Assembly (NCBI RefSeq): GCF_020860125.1
Contig: NZ_JAJBUX010000093.1
Location: 1-64,000, forward strand
DNA length: 64,000 bases
Reading direction: 5' to 3'
DNA from: Cloacibacillus sp.
GTDB lineage: Bacteria; Synergistota; Synergistia; Synergistales; Synergistaceae
Shown here in pieces: positions 1 through 7,915 of this stretch. The stretch's first letter is position 1. Every line of letters starts with the position of its first letter. Made by a program: the position numbers and the translations under genes. The notes below the pieces were generated by a model. That model was not told the origin of the DNA, did no database searches, and saw only the letters and a list, made by a program, of their open reading frames with translations.

Positions 1-186
1 AGCTTTGGTGGTCTCGGTTACTTCTGCAAACTTGCGATTACTTTTGCTATTCACCTTTTTTGGCGGTATGGCGGAGCTCCCAAAAAACTGAATATGCCCG
101 CCGGCCCGCCTCCGGCAAAGCGTCGGCGGTCTTCGGGCAATAAAAAATCCGCATGCGGTAATAACATGATACGGAAATTCTCTTAG
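1..186 (+). CDS. C-terminal end of an unidentified gene (partial at left edge)
   Basis: Frame 1 is open from the first base to a TAG at 184-186, giving about 61 residues. The first half is hydrophobic and aromatic, like a last membrane helix; the second half is basic and Pro/Gly-rich. Codon choice in the first half (GGC, GCG, CTG) fits the neighbouring genes. A second frame (2-91) also gives a short hydrophobic tail ending in LPKN, so the true frame is not certain. If frame 1 is right, the gene converges on and overlaps the methyltransferase by 4 nt. I do not recognise a family; it could be the tail of a membrane protein. Confidence 0.3.
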   Translation, partial: SFGGLGYFCKLAITFAIHLFWRYGGAPKKLNMPAGPPPAKRRRSSGNKKSACGNNMIRKFS

Positions 187-767
187 AGGAAAAAGAGCCT
201 CGCTACGATCACCAGCGTGATCACGATGTTCACACGGATGGAGTATATCTCCTCTTCGCGCGCCCTTTTGGCGTCAAAGGGCTTTTCATTGCGCGAGGCG
301 GCGGGAAATCCCCTTCTCGGCCACGGAAGGAGCGCCGGGACGGTCTTTTTATAGGCGATATATTCGGAGCCGAATTTATCCTCAAGAAATTCCTCCTCCG
401 CCGGTATCACTACCAGAGAATAAAGCAGCAGAAATGCGACGACAAAGGCTCCGACCCAGCCCCAGCTTACCATGAGAGACCATCCGAGCCCCATTACGGC
501 GTTTCCTGCATAGAGGGGGTTTCTGACCCAGCTGTAAGGCCCCCAGGTGATCAAGACGGGAGCGCCTATCACCTCCGTACGGTATTTTGGGATAAAACCT
601 GCCGCCCAGAAACGCAGCATCTGCCCAGCGATCACAAGCAGCAGTCCGACGGTGAACCGTACGGCGTTAAACTCTCCCGAAAATATCAGTATCCCGGCGG
701 CGAAGAGTCCCCAGAAAAGTCCCCTTCCTTTAAATGCAAGCGAGCTTATCTTTTTATTTATCTTCAT
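183..767 (-). CDS. Isoprenylcysteine carboxyl methyltransferase-family (ICMT/PEMT-like) membrane protein
   Basis: A 194-residue integral membrane protein with hydrophobic segments near residues 16-32, 36-58, 95-122 and 178-194. The family signature GPYSWVRNPLYAGN lies at residues 76-89, and the distal EEEFLEDKFGSEYIAYKKTV stretch at 124-143 matches the AdoMet-binding C-terminal part of ICMT and phospholipid N-methyltransferase relatives. Bacterial members methylate lipids or small hydrophobic substrates; the substrate here cannot be read from the sequence. The start lies 14 nt inside the end of the upstream membrane protein gene, which suggests translational coupling. Confidence 0.8.
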   Translation of the reverse strand: MKINKKISSLAFKGRGLFWGLFAAGILIFSGEFNAVRFTVGLLLVIAGQMLRFWAAGFIPKYRTEVIGAPVLITWGPYSWVRNPLYAGNAVMGLGWSLMVSWGWVGAFVVAFLLLYSLVVIPAEEEFLEDKFGSEYIAYKKTVPALLPWPRRGFPAASRNEKPFDAKRAREEEIYSIRVNIVITLVIVARLFFL

Positions 768-1827
768 CTTCCGACTCCTCTGTATTTTCTATCGCCTCAT
801 GTTCCGCGATTAGGACTTTATTTGCCCCGCACCAGCCCAGCATCCGTACCACGATAAAGGTCCCAAGCGCGACGCCGGTATATTCAGAGAGCAGACGCCA
901 GGTGACGACCATGACACCGGCCACGCTCCAGGGGACAAAGAGCCCGAATACCGCGACGGCTCCGCCCTCGGCCGCCCCGCTCGCGCCGGGCGTCGGCACA
1001 AAATAGAGCATGAAGAGCAGCAGGGATTCCGCGAGCAGGCATTGGATGTAATTTACATTGAAACCGGCCGCCTTGATGAGGCAGGGCATAATGGACATAT
1101 ATACGATCAAATGCACTACGGCGAGGATGATGGAGAGCATAAGCCACCACTTACCGGTGGAGGTAAAGAGCTTGATGTTCGTGTTATAGGCGTCGATCTC
1201 CCGGCTCACCCAGCGCACCGCGTGAAGCAGGTATTTGGATTTCAGGATACCGACACGCTTGATCCAGACAAGGATGGCGTTGACCCAATGCTTTATCCAC
1301 TGGGGACGGATCACACTGACTACGAGCAGGAAAGCGCAGAAGGCGATGAAGATCACGACGTAGCAGACATACCAGCGCATGTATACATATTTCCGAAGCA
1401 TTTCCGGGTCGGCCAGAAGGGAAAAGGGAACCACCAGGGCGAGCAGGAAGAGTATCTGCAGGGTGCGTACCAGCGTTATCGCCACTGATTTCCCGACGGA
1501 AACGCCGTCTTTATAGAGCAGGTATATCTGAAACGGGCCGCCGCCGCTCTGCATCGGCGTGATGGCGCAGCCGAAGTAGTTTATCCAGACCACGGAAATC
1601 GTGGACATAAAGGAAAGTTTTTCACCAGCGGCACGCGCGAGGGTCATAAATTTACAGGCGTCAAACGTCCAGCCAAGGACGACAAGCCCCGCGGCACAGA
1701 GCAAAAGCTTCGGGTCCGCGTTTTTAAGCATTGCGAATGTCGAGGCGTCTATACTCCAGAACAATACTCCCGTTATTGACAATATGACTATTATTACAAA
1801 TATTGAGAAACTTTTTTGGACGGTCAA
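754..1827 (-). CDS. UPF0104/LPG-synthase-TM-like (flippase-like domain) membrane protein
   Basis: A polytopic protein of 357 residues with about eight membrane helices and an acidic C-terminal tail. It carries two hallmarks of the lysylphosphatidylglycerol synthase TM / YbhN family: the GGGPFQIYLLYKDG loop followed by a helix with VRTLQ, and a PTPGASGAAEGG loop near residue 280. Members of this family handle lipid-linked substrates across the inner membrane; no aminoacyl-transferase domain is attached. The TTG start at 1825-1827 is chosen because GGGAGGG sits 8 nt upstream. It overlaps the downstream methyltransferase by 14 nt and follows the LuxR-type regulator by 48 nt, so the three probably form one unit. 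Confidence 0.8.
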   Translation of the reverse strand: MTVQKSFSIFVIIVILSITGVLFWSIDASTFAMLKNADPKLLLCAAGLVVLGWTFDACKFMTLARAAGEKLSFMSTISVVWINYFGCAITPMQSGGGPFQIYLLYKDGVSVGKSVAITLVRTLQILFLLALVVPFSLLADPEMLRKYVYMRWYVCYVVIFIAFCAFLLVVSVIRPQWIKHWVNAILVWIKRVGILKSKYLLHAVRWVSREIDAYNTNIKLFTSTGKWWLMLSIILAVVHLIVYMSIMPCLIKAAGFNVNYIQCLLAESLLLFMLYFVPTPGASGAAEGGAVAVFGLFVPWSVAGVMVVTWRLLSEYTGVALGTFIVVRMLGWCGANKVLIAEHEAIENTEESEDEDK

Positions 1828-1875
1828 AATCTGCCCTCCCCGGTAAACAACAGCATCTATACTACCATATGCGAA

Positions 1876-2562
1876 CTATTTTAACATAGGCTGCACCGCG
1901 GGAAGCGAGAAAAATTCTTCCGCTATCTGCGGCAGCCCCTCCCTCCAGGCAAGCGCGGCCGCCTTGGTACGGTCTGTCAGGTCAAGTTTTTTCAGCATGT
2001 GGCTGACGTGATTCTTCACGGTCTTCTCCGAAAGTATCATCCTCTGGGCGATCTCTCTGTTCGTCAGGCCGTGGGAGAGCCAGTAAAGCACCTCGCGCTC
2101 ACGCGGCGTTATCTCGCCCAGCGGGTCGCCGTAAAATTCGTCATCATCCTGCGGCAGGGCCGCGGAGAGAATATCTTTGCTTATATAGCGTTCGCCGCGC
2201 GCCACGGCGCGAAGCGCCTCCATGAACTCCGCAAGATCGGTACCCTCCGGCATGATACCCACGCTGGAACTCTCGCTCGCAAGGGAGAATAGTTCGGCGG
2301 TGGTATCCTTCACGATAAAGAGGATGTGCATGTCCTTCAGACGGCGTTTCACCTCGCGCAGTATCTGTACGACTCCAGGATCAGGACGCAGCTGATGGAT
2401 GACCATCACGTCCGGTTTGGCGGCGAGTATGCTGCGAATGGCGTCGGCATCGGTCTCGTCTCTCGTCTCTATCTCGAAATCGGCTTCCTGTCCAAGCACA
2501 AAGCGAAGCGCGTCGGTAAAGAGTGAGTTTGTATCAGCGAGAATTATCCTACTTTTTTTCAT
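1876..2562 (-). CDS. LuxR/NarL-type response regulator with a degenerate receiver
   Basis: A 228-residue two-domain regulator. Residues 4-125 have the length and pattern of a CheY-like receiver, but His56 occupies the place of the phospho-accepting Asp (PDVMVIHQLRP instead of the usual PDVVxMDxxMP), one of the N-terminal acidic pair is lost (only Asp10 remains), and the conserved Lys near 105 is Pro. Residues 151-210 form a full LuxR helix-turn-helix (TPREREVL, then SEKTVKNHVS). It probably binds DNA without standard phosphorylation. The ATG at 2560-2562 is preferred because AAAGGA lies 7 nt upstream; the ATG 21 nt further up has no ribosome site. No sensor kinase is adjacent. Confidence 0.85.
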   Translation of the reverse strand: MKKSRIILADTNSLFTDALRFVLGQEADFEIETRDETDADAIRSILAAKPDVMVIHQLRPDPGVVQILREVKRRLKDMHILFIVKDTTAELFSLASESSSVGIMPEGTDLAEFMEALRAVARGERYISKDILSAALPQDDDEFYGDPLGEITPREREVLYWLSHGLTNREIAQRMILSEKTVKNHVSHMLKKLDLTDRTKAAALAWREGLPQIAEEFFSLPAVQPMLK

Positions 2563-2650
2563 GCCGCCATCCTTTCCGCTCATTATGAGACAATCTGTGA
2601 TAGGATTATAAATTATATATATTATACCAGCCTAAAAGGAGGCATTTTCC

Positions 2651-3409
2651 CTGAAACAGGATTTTGAGGAACTCTATCCCTTATCAAAGAAGTTGTCACG
2701 CTTCACAGGAGAAGCCATAAGGGATTATAACATGATACGCCCGGATGACAGCATCTTGATCGGACTTTCAGGGGGAAAAGACAGCCTTTTACTGGCGCTG
2801 GCGCTGGCAATATTGAAAAAACGCAGCCCCGTGCGCTTTTCGCTGCGCGCCTGCCTCATAGACCAGTCAAACGGAGCGATGAAGCCGGAGCGGCTAACCG
2901 AATATATGGCGGCCCTCGCCATACCGCTGATGATCGTAAAACATCCCACATATCAGATCATGAAAGAGCGCGAAGAGCGTTCTCCCTGCAGCCTCTGCGC
3001 GAATATGAGGCGCGGCATCCTCGCGAATCAGGCGAAGGAGCTCGCCTGCGGCGTCATCGCTCTCGGCCACCACAAGGACGACGCGGCGGAGACGGTGCTG
3101 ATGAACCTCTTTTACGGCGGGCGCTTCAAATGTTTCCATCCGCACCTCTATATGAGCCGCACGCGTATACGCGTCATCCGCCCCCTAGTTTACATTGAAG
3201 AACGGCAGATAAGACTGGAGGCGGAACGTCTCTCGCTGCCGGTGATCAGCTCCTGCTGCCCCTACGGCGACAAATCCAAGCGCAAGAGCACGAAGGAGAT
3301 CGTCGCCGCGCTCGAAAAAGAGGTGCCGGAACTTAAGAGCAATATCGTACACGCGCTGAGGCACCTCAAAGAAAACGAGAGCTGGCCAGCGGGGATGCTT
3401 AACGAATAA
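2651..3409 (+). CDS. TtcA-like PP-loop ATPase, probable tRNA 2-thiolation enzyme, likely CTG start
   Basis: An adenine-nucleotide alpha-hydrolase of 252 residues if started at CTG 2651, or 238 if at TTG 2693. The PP-loop SGGKDS lies at residues 40-45, the CSLC pair at 113-116, GHHKDDAAET at 139-148 and a further SCC near 201-203. This cysteine layout is that of TtcA, which thiolates cytidine 32 of tRNA using an Fe-S cluster. The frame is closed by TAA at 2633-2635, so only CTG 2651 or TTG 2693 can start it. AAAAGGAGG at 2634-2642 is spaced 8 nt from CTG, while TTG has only a weak AAAGAAG. The extra residues (KQDFEELYPLSKKLSR) resemble normal TtcA N-termini. Divergent from the LuxR-type gene. 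Confidence 0.8.
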   Translation: MKQDFEELYPLSKKLSRFTGEAIRDYNMIRPDDSILIGLSGGKDSLLLALALAILKKRSPVRFSLRACLIDQSNGAMKPERLTEYMAALAIPLMIVKHPTYQIMKEREERSPCSLCANMRRGILANQAKELACGVIALGHHKDDAAETVLMNLFYGGRFKCFHPHLYMSRTRIRVIRPLVYIEERQIRLEAERLSLPVISSCCPYGDKSKRKSTKEIVAALEKEVPELKSNIVHALRHLKENESWPAGMLNE

Positions 3410-3480
3410 ATCTTCCGCCGCGGCCTTACACCTATCGGTTAGCAGCGGCTCTGTTCCGTTCATACTGAAAGGTTATCCCA

Positions 3481-3533
3481 TTGACACAGGATATATAAGA
3501 GTTAAAATAATATTATTATTTTAACTCTTATAT
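3481..3533 (+). promoter_or_regulatory. Sigma-70-like promoter embedded in a perfect 41-bp palindrome (probable operator)
   Basis: TTGACA at 3481-3486 and TAAAAT at 3503-3508 are spaced by 16 nt, a near-consensus promoter for the gene starting at 3548. A 20-nt left arm (3493-3512) and its exact reverse complement (3514-3533) flank the single base 3513. The -10 box lies inside the left arm, so a dimeric repressor bound here would block the polymerase. The palindrome ends 14 nt before the start codon and has no U-tract, so it is not a typical terminator. The HTH protein of the same operon is the natural candidate to bind it. Confidence 0.75.
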
Positions 3534-3547
3534 GAGATAAAAGGTGT

Positions 3548-4078
3548 ATGCCGATGCCGGAGATAAAAGATGATATCCTAAAGAGACTCGATGATTTGGA
3601 TGAATTGCTCAGTTTAAACGATACACACAATGATGATCTGCTCATGGCTATTATCGTGGGCGGCGCGGCGATGTTGGTAATGGGATATATAGACAGGGCT
3701 ACAAAAGACATAGATTTTATTGAAGTATCACGCGAGGCAGAAAAATTTTTGCCGGATTTTGACATCAACACAAACGCGGCAGCATATCTCTCCTCCTTTC
3801 CCGACGATTATGAAGAACGGCTTAAACCGCTGCCAGTCGGCGGAAGAAAAATAAGGTATTACGCGGCATCGCTGGAAGATATAGTTATCTCTAAAATCAA
3901 TTCGTACCGAGATAAAGATATGGAGGATATAAGGAATCAAGGTGTTATAAAGGCTCTTAACTGGGATCTGCTTGATAAACTTGCCGGAGAAAAGATGGCG
4001 TATGCGCTTAATGATACTCAGAGAGCGATTTTCAAATCGATGTACGATGCCTATCTTACAGAAAAACACTCTAAATGA
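3548..4078 (+). CDS. DUF6036-type nucleotidyltransferase-fold protein (possible toxin or antitoxin partner)
   Basis: 176 residues. The block IIVGGAAMLVMGY followed by RATKDIDFIE (residues 36-59) is the Gly-Gly ... Asp-x-Asp signature of minimal nucleotidyltransferases such as DUF6036 and AbiEii relatives; Asp54 and Asp56 would bind the metal. A later segment, residues 101-117, has the ASLEDIVISKINSYRDKD pattern also seen in this fold. The gene is followed 16 nt later by an HTH gene and preceded by the palindromic promoter, an arrangement typical of small self-regulated toxin-antitoxin or defence pairs. The enzymatic target is unknown. Alternative start: ATG 3554. Confidence 0.65.
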   Translation: MPMPEIKDDILKRLDDLDELLSLNDTHNDDLLMAIIVGGAAMLVMGYIDRATKDIDFIEVSREAEKFLPDFDINTNAAAYLSSFPDDYEERLKPLPVGGRKIRYYAASLEDIVISKINSYRDKDMEDIRNQGVIKALNWDLLDKLAGEKMAYALNDTQRAIFKSMYDAYLTEKHSK

Positions 4079-4094
4079 AGGGAGGCGGAGGATA

Positions 4095-4634
4095 ATGAGG
4101 GAGCCGTCATTCAAATGGTTTCTGAAAAAATATGTAAAGGCGCTTTCGCGCTCCGGAAGTACGGGAGTAAAGACTCTTGTACGCGAAGCCATGTCGGATA
4201 ACCAGCGGCTGCGCGAGCCGTTATATTTATATGCCCACCTCTCGGGCTGGGTGCCGGCGCTTCTCTCCGCCATCTCGAACGACGAGGCGCTGTATCGTGA
4301 GTATTCGCGGATATATGAGTTTTACGGAGACGAGGCAGAAAAACTTATCTCCGACTTGGAGTCGGGGCGCGGTCCCATGAGCAGAGAATATTTTAAGGTT
4401 TTTTCGTCATACGCCGCCGAACGCAGCACACGTGAGAGGGAAAATCACATGAAGTCCCTGATAAGGGAACGGGTCTTATCTCTTAAACAGGAAAAAGGCC
4501 TCTCCAACTACCGGATATTCAAAGCATTGGGACTCAACCCGGGAAATGTAAATTCGTACCTGAAAAACAACGACGTTAACAAGATCGGGCTGAATACGGC
4601 GAGAAAAATATACTCATTCGTCAGTGAATACTGA
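4095..4634 (+). CDS. Helix-turn-helix protein paired with the nucleotidyltransferase
   Basis: 179 residues, starting at ATG 4095 behind GGGAGGCGGAGG. A longer reading from 3972 would overlap most of the preceding gene's end and has no ribosome site. The N-terminal 120 residues are helical and charged and match nothing I recognise. The C-terminal portion (about 125-179) reads as an Xre-like HTH (LKQEKGLSNYRIFKALGL, then NSYLKNN) followed by a last helix, so this is the likely DNA-binding, autoregulating partner. Its gene is about 16 nt after the nucleotidyltransferase. Which of the two proteins would be the toxin cannot be decided from the sequence. Confidence 0.6.
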   Translation: MREPSFKWFLKKYVKALSRSGSTGVKTLVREAMSDNQRLREPLYLYAHLSGWVPALLSAISNDEALYREYSRIYEFYGDEAEKLISDLESGRGPMSREYFKVFSSYAAERSTRERENHMKSLIRERVLSLKQEKGLSNYRIFKALGLNPGNVNSYLKNNDVNKIGLNTARKIYSFVSEY

Positions 4635-4722
4635 AAAAGAGCTCCGGCACTGAACGAAATCAGCAGGCTGAGACCGTTGCGCCGGCTTTGCCCTCCGATA
4701 TCATCCCGTGCCGCTTCTTTTA

Positions 4723-5457
4723 CTAAACTATCTTGCCCTCTTTGATATATTGCCACAGAGCGTCCCTCTCTACGGAGATGAATTCCCCCGCGGCAAGCTC
4801 CTTCAAAACGAGATTGCCGATCTTGCGGCGAAAGAGGCGGCGGACGTCGTTGTCGAGCGCCCTAGCCATCAGGCGTATCTCACGCTTGATCCCTTCGCCC
4901 AGCACCACCTCGAACCAGCATTGGAGCGGCGTGCGTGCCAGACGGCGCACAGATATCGGTTTAAGGAAATGTTCCTCGGCCTGCACTCCCCTGCTCCAGC
5001 GGATGAGACGTTCCTCATCCAACGGTTTGCGCAGCTCGACCTCGTAGGTCTTTGTAAAGCCGTTACGCGGGTGGATCAGCTCCTGTGAGAATATACCGTC
5101 GTTTGTAAGGATGATGAGTCCCTCGCTGTCACGGTCGAGCCGTCCTACGGGAAAGAGCCGGAAGCGGTCCAGCTCCGGCGGCAGGATGTCGATCACGGTG
5201 CGCTCACGCGAGTCTTCGACAGCGCAGAGCACTCCTTTGGGCTTATGAAAGATAAGATATCGCTGCTCCACAGGCGCGACAGCCGCGCCATCGAGCTCCA
5301 CGCGGTCCCCGGGGGCTACCTGCCGCCCCGGCTCGTTTACGGTGACGCCGTTTATCTTTACCCGTCCCGCGGTTATATATTCTTCAACCTTACGGCGCGC
5401 CCCCGCGCCGCACATCGCCAGATATCTGTTTAAGCGTACGCTTTCGTCACTCATCAC
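4723..5457 (-). CDS. rluB: RsuA/RluB-family rRNA pseudouridine synthase
   Basis: 244 residues. An S4 RNA-binding domain occupies residues about 7-60 (RLNRYLAMCGAGARRKVEEYI), followed by a linker and the RsuA/RluB catalytic domain with GRLDRDSEGLIILTNDG at 105-121; Asp108 is the catalytic aspartate that attacks the uridine. The size is close to that of RluB-type enzymes acting on 23S rRNA, although RsuA/RluB/RluE/RluF cannot be separated with certainty here. It starts 11 nt inside the end of scpB, the order scpA-scpB-rluB being very common in bacteria. An ATG one codon downstream is an equal alternative start. Confidence 0.88.
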   Translation of the reverse strand: MMSDESVRLNRYLAMCGAGARRKVEEYITAGRVKINGVTVNEPGRQVAPGDRVELDGAAVAPVEQRYLIFHKPKGVLCAVEDSRERTVIDILPPELDRFRLFPVGRLDRDSEGLIILTNDGIFSQELIHPRNGFTKTYEVELRKPLDEERLIRWSRGVQAEEHFLKPISVRRLARTPLQCWFEVVLGEGIKREIRLMARALDNDVRRLFRRKIGNLVLKELAAGEFISVERDALWQYIKEGKIV

Positions 5458-6067
5458 TCTGCTCCATCTCTCCCTCTTCCGCCGGAGTCTCCCCTATGGC
5501 GGGAAGTTCCTCGTCGTCTTCGTAGTCCTCGCGCAGCTCCTCAAGCGTCGGCAGAGTGCTGATGCTCGAAAGGCCGAATATTTCTAGGAATTTATTGGTT
5601 GTGCGGTATCGCCGCAGGGATTTTCTCTTGTTCTCGCGGCGCAGCCTGTCGATGAGGCCGTTTTTCAGCAGCGTCTCGACGACGCGGTCGCAGCGCACGG
5701 AACGTATCTCCTCAATCTCCGCCATCGTGATAGGCTGATTGTAGGCGATCACCGAAAGGGTCTCGAGCGCCGCGCGGGAGAGCCGGATACGCTGCATTGA
5801 GAGGTAGGCCGAGAAGCTCTCCACCGTGTCGGCGAGGTCGGGGGCGGTCGCCATCTGCCAGCCTCCAGCGAGGTTCAGCAGCGTCAGCCCCCGGCCCTTC
5901 GCGTAACTGTTCTTTATCGCGGCGACGGCGCGCTCCACACGCTCCAAAGAGACGCCCAGGTGATCGGCCATCGTCGCCGCCGAGACGGGCTGGGGCGAGA
6001 CGAAGAGCAGCGCCTCTATCTGCCGTTCAAGAAACCCCATATTTTCGTTTTCTTCAGTCAGCGGCAA
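5447..6067 (-). CDS. scpB: Segregation and condensation protein B
   Basis: About 206 residues if started at TTG 6067. The pattern ERQIEALLFVSPQPVSAATMADHL at the N-terminus and the second winged helix with ETLSVIAYNQPITMAEIEEIR followed by LIDRLRR are diagnostic of ScpB, the kleisin partner of SMC-ScpA in chromosome condensation. GGAGG (6080-6076) sits 8 nt before TTG 6067; a TTG at 6082 would place the ribosome site inside the gene, and ATG 6040 is a third option. The C-terminal 35 residues are strongly acidic. The gene overlaps the ends of scpA and rluB on both sides. Confidence 0.92.
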   Translation of the reverse strand: MPLTEENENMGFLERQIEALLFVSPQPVSAATMADHLGVSLERVERAVAAIKNSYAKGRGLTLLNLAGGWQMATAPDLADTVESFSAYLSMQRIRLSRAALETLSVIAYNQPITMAEIEEIRSVRCDRVVETLLKNGLIDRLRRENKRKSLRRYRTTNKFLEIFGLSSISTLPTLEELREDYEDDEELPAIGETPAEEGEMEQSDE

Positions 6068-6842
6068 TCTCAACACCTCCAAGTGTCTCAGTCTGGATTA
6101 TATGCACCATACCGAGACGCGACATCTCCAGCAGCGCCAGCAGGGTGACGATCAGCGTTTTAGGGTTGCGGTCGGCGAGCAGCTCCCGCAGAGACAGCCT
6201 GCGCCCGCGCACGATCCGCAGCAGCTCGTCCATGCGCTCCTCTATCTGCCGCTCCTCGGGGACCGCGTCTGGTATCTCATCCCAAAGCATTGTATCTTCG
6301 TCGTACTCGGCGGCGCGTGTCCGCTCCTCGTAGAGGGCCAGTATCTCCCACCATTTCGAGGCGAGCGTCTCAAGGTCGCCGATATCGTAATAGTAGTTAT
6401 CCTCTTCGTCCGTCACGCGCAGGAAACAGCGCTCGCGCCGCTCCTTCGCGGCGGCCAGCCAGCGCGCCGCGGCGCGGAATGGCCGGTATCTGCGGATGAT
6501 CGCCTCCAGCTCCTCCTCCGTCTCGATATAATCACCGAGGAGGGAGTCGTCTGGCTCTTCCGGTTCCTGCCCGGGAAATAGCGAGTGTACCTTACGCAGC
6601 AGCAGGCGGCTCGCAAAGGAGAAAAATTCCGCCATTTCGTTGAGGGTGGCCCCTTTAGCCTGCACAAGAAAGTTTATATACTGTGTGACCAGCTCCGTTA
6701 GATTGAGCTTCAGCGCGTCCATCTCGCGCGACTCCACAAGATGGCAGAGCAGATCCAACGGACCGGAAAAGCTGCCCAGACGGACCTCAAATCCCGCCGC
6801 TTTGTTTTCTCCGTTATTTTCTAAAGTCTTTTCCTCTTCCAC
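6054..6842 (-). CDS. scpA: Segregation and condensation protein A
   Basis: 262 residues, kleisin subunit of the SMC condensin. The N-terminal FEVRLGSFSGPLDLLCHLVE and the following helical block with LVTQYINFL are the ScpA hallmark; a C-terminal winged helix (TLIVTLLALLEMSRLGMVHI) binds the SMC head. The start is GTG 6842 with AAGGAA overlapping the stop region of trpS 9 nt upstream. A tryptophanyl-tRNA synthetase directly upstream of scpAB is seen in several phyla. Confidence 0.93.
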   Translation of the reverse strand: MEEEKTLENNGENKAAGFEVRLGSFSGPLDLLCHLVESREMDALKLNLTELVTQYINFLVQAKGATLNEMAEFFSFASRLLLRKVHSLFPGQEPEEPDDSLLGDYIETEEELEAIIRRYRPFRAAARWLAAAKERRERCFLRVTDEEDNYYYDIGDLETLASKWWEILALYEERTRAAEYDEDTMLWDEIPDAVPEERQIEERMDELLRIVRGRRLSLRELLADRNPKTLIVTLLALLEMSRLGMVHIIQTETLGGVEIAAD

Positions 6843-6851
6843 CGGATTTCC

Positions 6852-7847
6852 TTAATGTATGAGGTTCATCGCCGAGTAGACGTCTTCCATCGTACCCTCG
6901 GCAACCCTGCGCGCGCGCGCCGCCCCCGCCTCAAGTATCTGTTTGAGGTCGTCGGGGCGCTTCGCGAGCTCAGCGCGGCGCTTCTGGATGGGGTCCATCA
7001 TCTCCGCGAGATGCACCATCAGCTTCTTTTTGCAGTCGACGCAGCCGATGCCGGCGCTCAGGCAGCCCTCGTGGAGCTCCGCGAGCTCCTGCGCGTCCCT
7101 GTTGAAGAACTTATGCACGTCCCAGATGGGGCATTTTTCCGGCGTCCCTTTGTCGGTCCGGCATTCGCGCGCCGGGTCGGTCGTCATCGTGCGCACCTTG
7201 CCCCAGATCGTCTCCATATCCTCGGCGATCTGCAGTGAATTACCATAGGACTTGCTCATCTTGCGGCCGTCGGTGCCGGGCATCTTCGCGGCGGGGGTCA
7301 GCAGCGTCTCCGGCTCGGGGAAGACCTCGCCGTAGAAGCTGTTGAAGCGGCGCGCGACCTCGCGCGTCAATTCAAGATGAGCGCTCTGATCCTCGCCCAC
7401 CGGCACACCCCACGACTTGTAGAGCAGGATGTCCCCCGCCATCAGCACTGGATAGCCCAGGAAGGCGTAGGTCGAAAGATCTTTGTTCTGAAGGTTGAGG
7501 ATCTGTTCCTTATATGTCGGGCAGCGCTGAAGCCATCCAAGCGGCGTGATCATCGAAAGCGCGAGGTGGATCTCCGCGTGCTGCTTGACGTGCGACTGGA
7601 TGAAGATCGAAGACTTTTCAGGGTCGACGCCGACCGCGAGCCAATCGAGCAGGATCTCATAGCAATTTTCCTTTACCTTGCTGGGATCGGCATAATCGGA
7701 CATCATCGCGTGCCAGTCGACAATGCCCCAGAAGCAGTTATATTCGTTCTGCAGCTTTACCCAGTTGATGAGCGCCCCCGCCATATGGCCGTAATGGAGC
7801 CGCCCGGTTGGCCTCATGCCGCTGAAGATCCTCTTTCTGTCATCCAT
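6852..7847 (-). CDS. trpS: Tryptophanyl-tRNA synthetase, with a C-x22-C-x6-C-x2-C iron-sulfur pattern
   Basis: 331 residues from ATG 7847 (an in-frame ATG at 7859 overlaps its own ribosome site). Class I signatures are HYGH at 18-21 and KMSKS at 196-200. Residues Cys239, Cys262, Cys269 and Cys272 are spaced exactly C-x22-C-x6-C-x2-C, the arrangement that binds a [4Fe-4S] cluster near the anticodon-binding region in Thermotoga maritima TrpRS. The enzyme charges tRNA-Trp in the cytoplasm; the cluster is thought to aid anticodon recognition or stability. It lies between nif3 and scpA in one operon. Confidence 0.95.
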   Translation of the reverse strand: MDDRKRIFSGMRPTGRLHYGHMAGALINWVKLQNEYNCFWGIVDWHAMMSDYADPSKVKENCYEILLDWLAVGVDPEKSSIFIQSHVKQHAEIHLALSMITPLGWLQRCPTYKEQILNLQNKDLSTYAFLGYPVLMAGDILLYKSWGVPVGEDQSAHLELTREVARRFNSFYGEVFPEPETLLTPAAKMPGTDGRKMSKSYGNSLQIAEDMETIWGKVRTMTTDPARECRTDKGTPEKCPIWDVHKFFNRDAQELAELHEGCLSAGIGCVDCKKKLMVHLAEMMDPIQKRRAELAKRPDDLKQILEAGAARARRVAEGTMEDVYSAMNLIH

Positions 7848-7915
7848 CTCACAAAACATCCTTTCTATTTACATACGTTACATACAACTTCCGGCCGTTG
7901 CCGGATTATTTCCCG

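Noticed and set aside
3972..4094. Longer N-terminus for the HTH partner gene
   Set aside because: It would overlap the nucleotidyltransferase gene by over 100 nt and lacks a ribosome site; the strong site is before ATG 4095.
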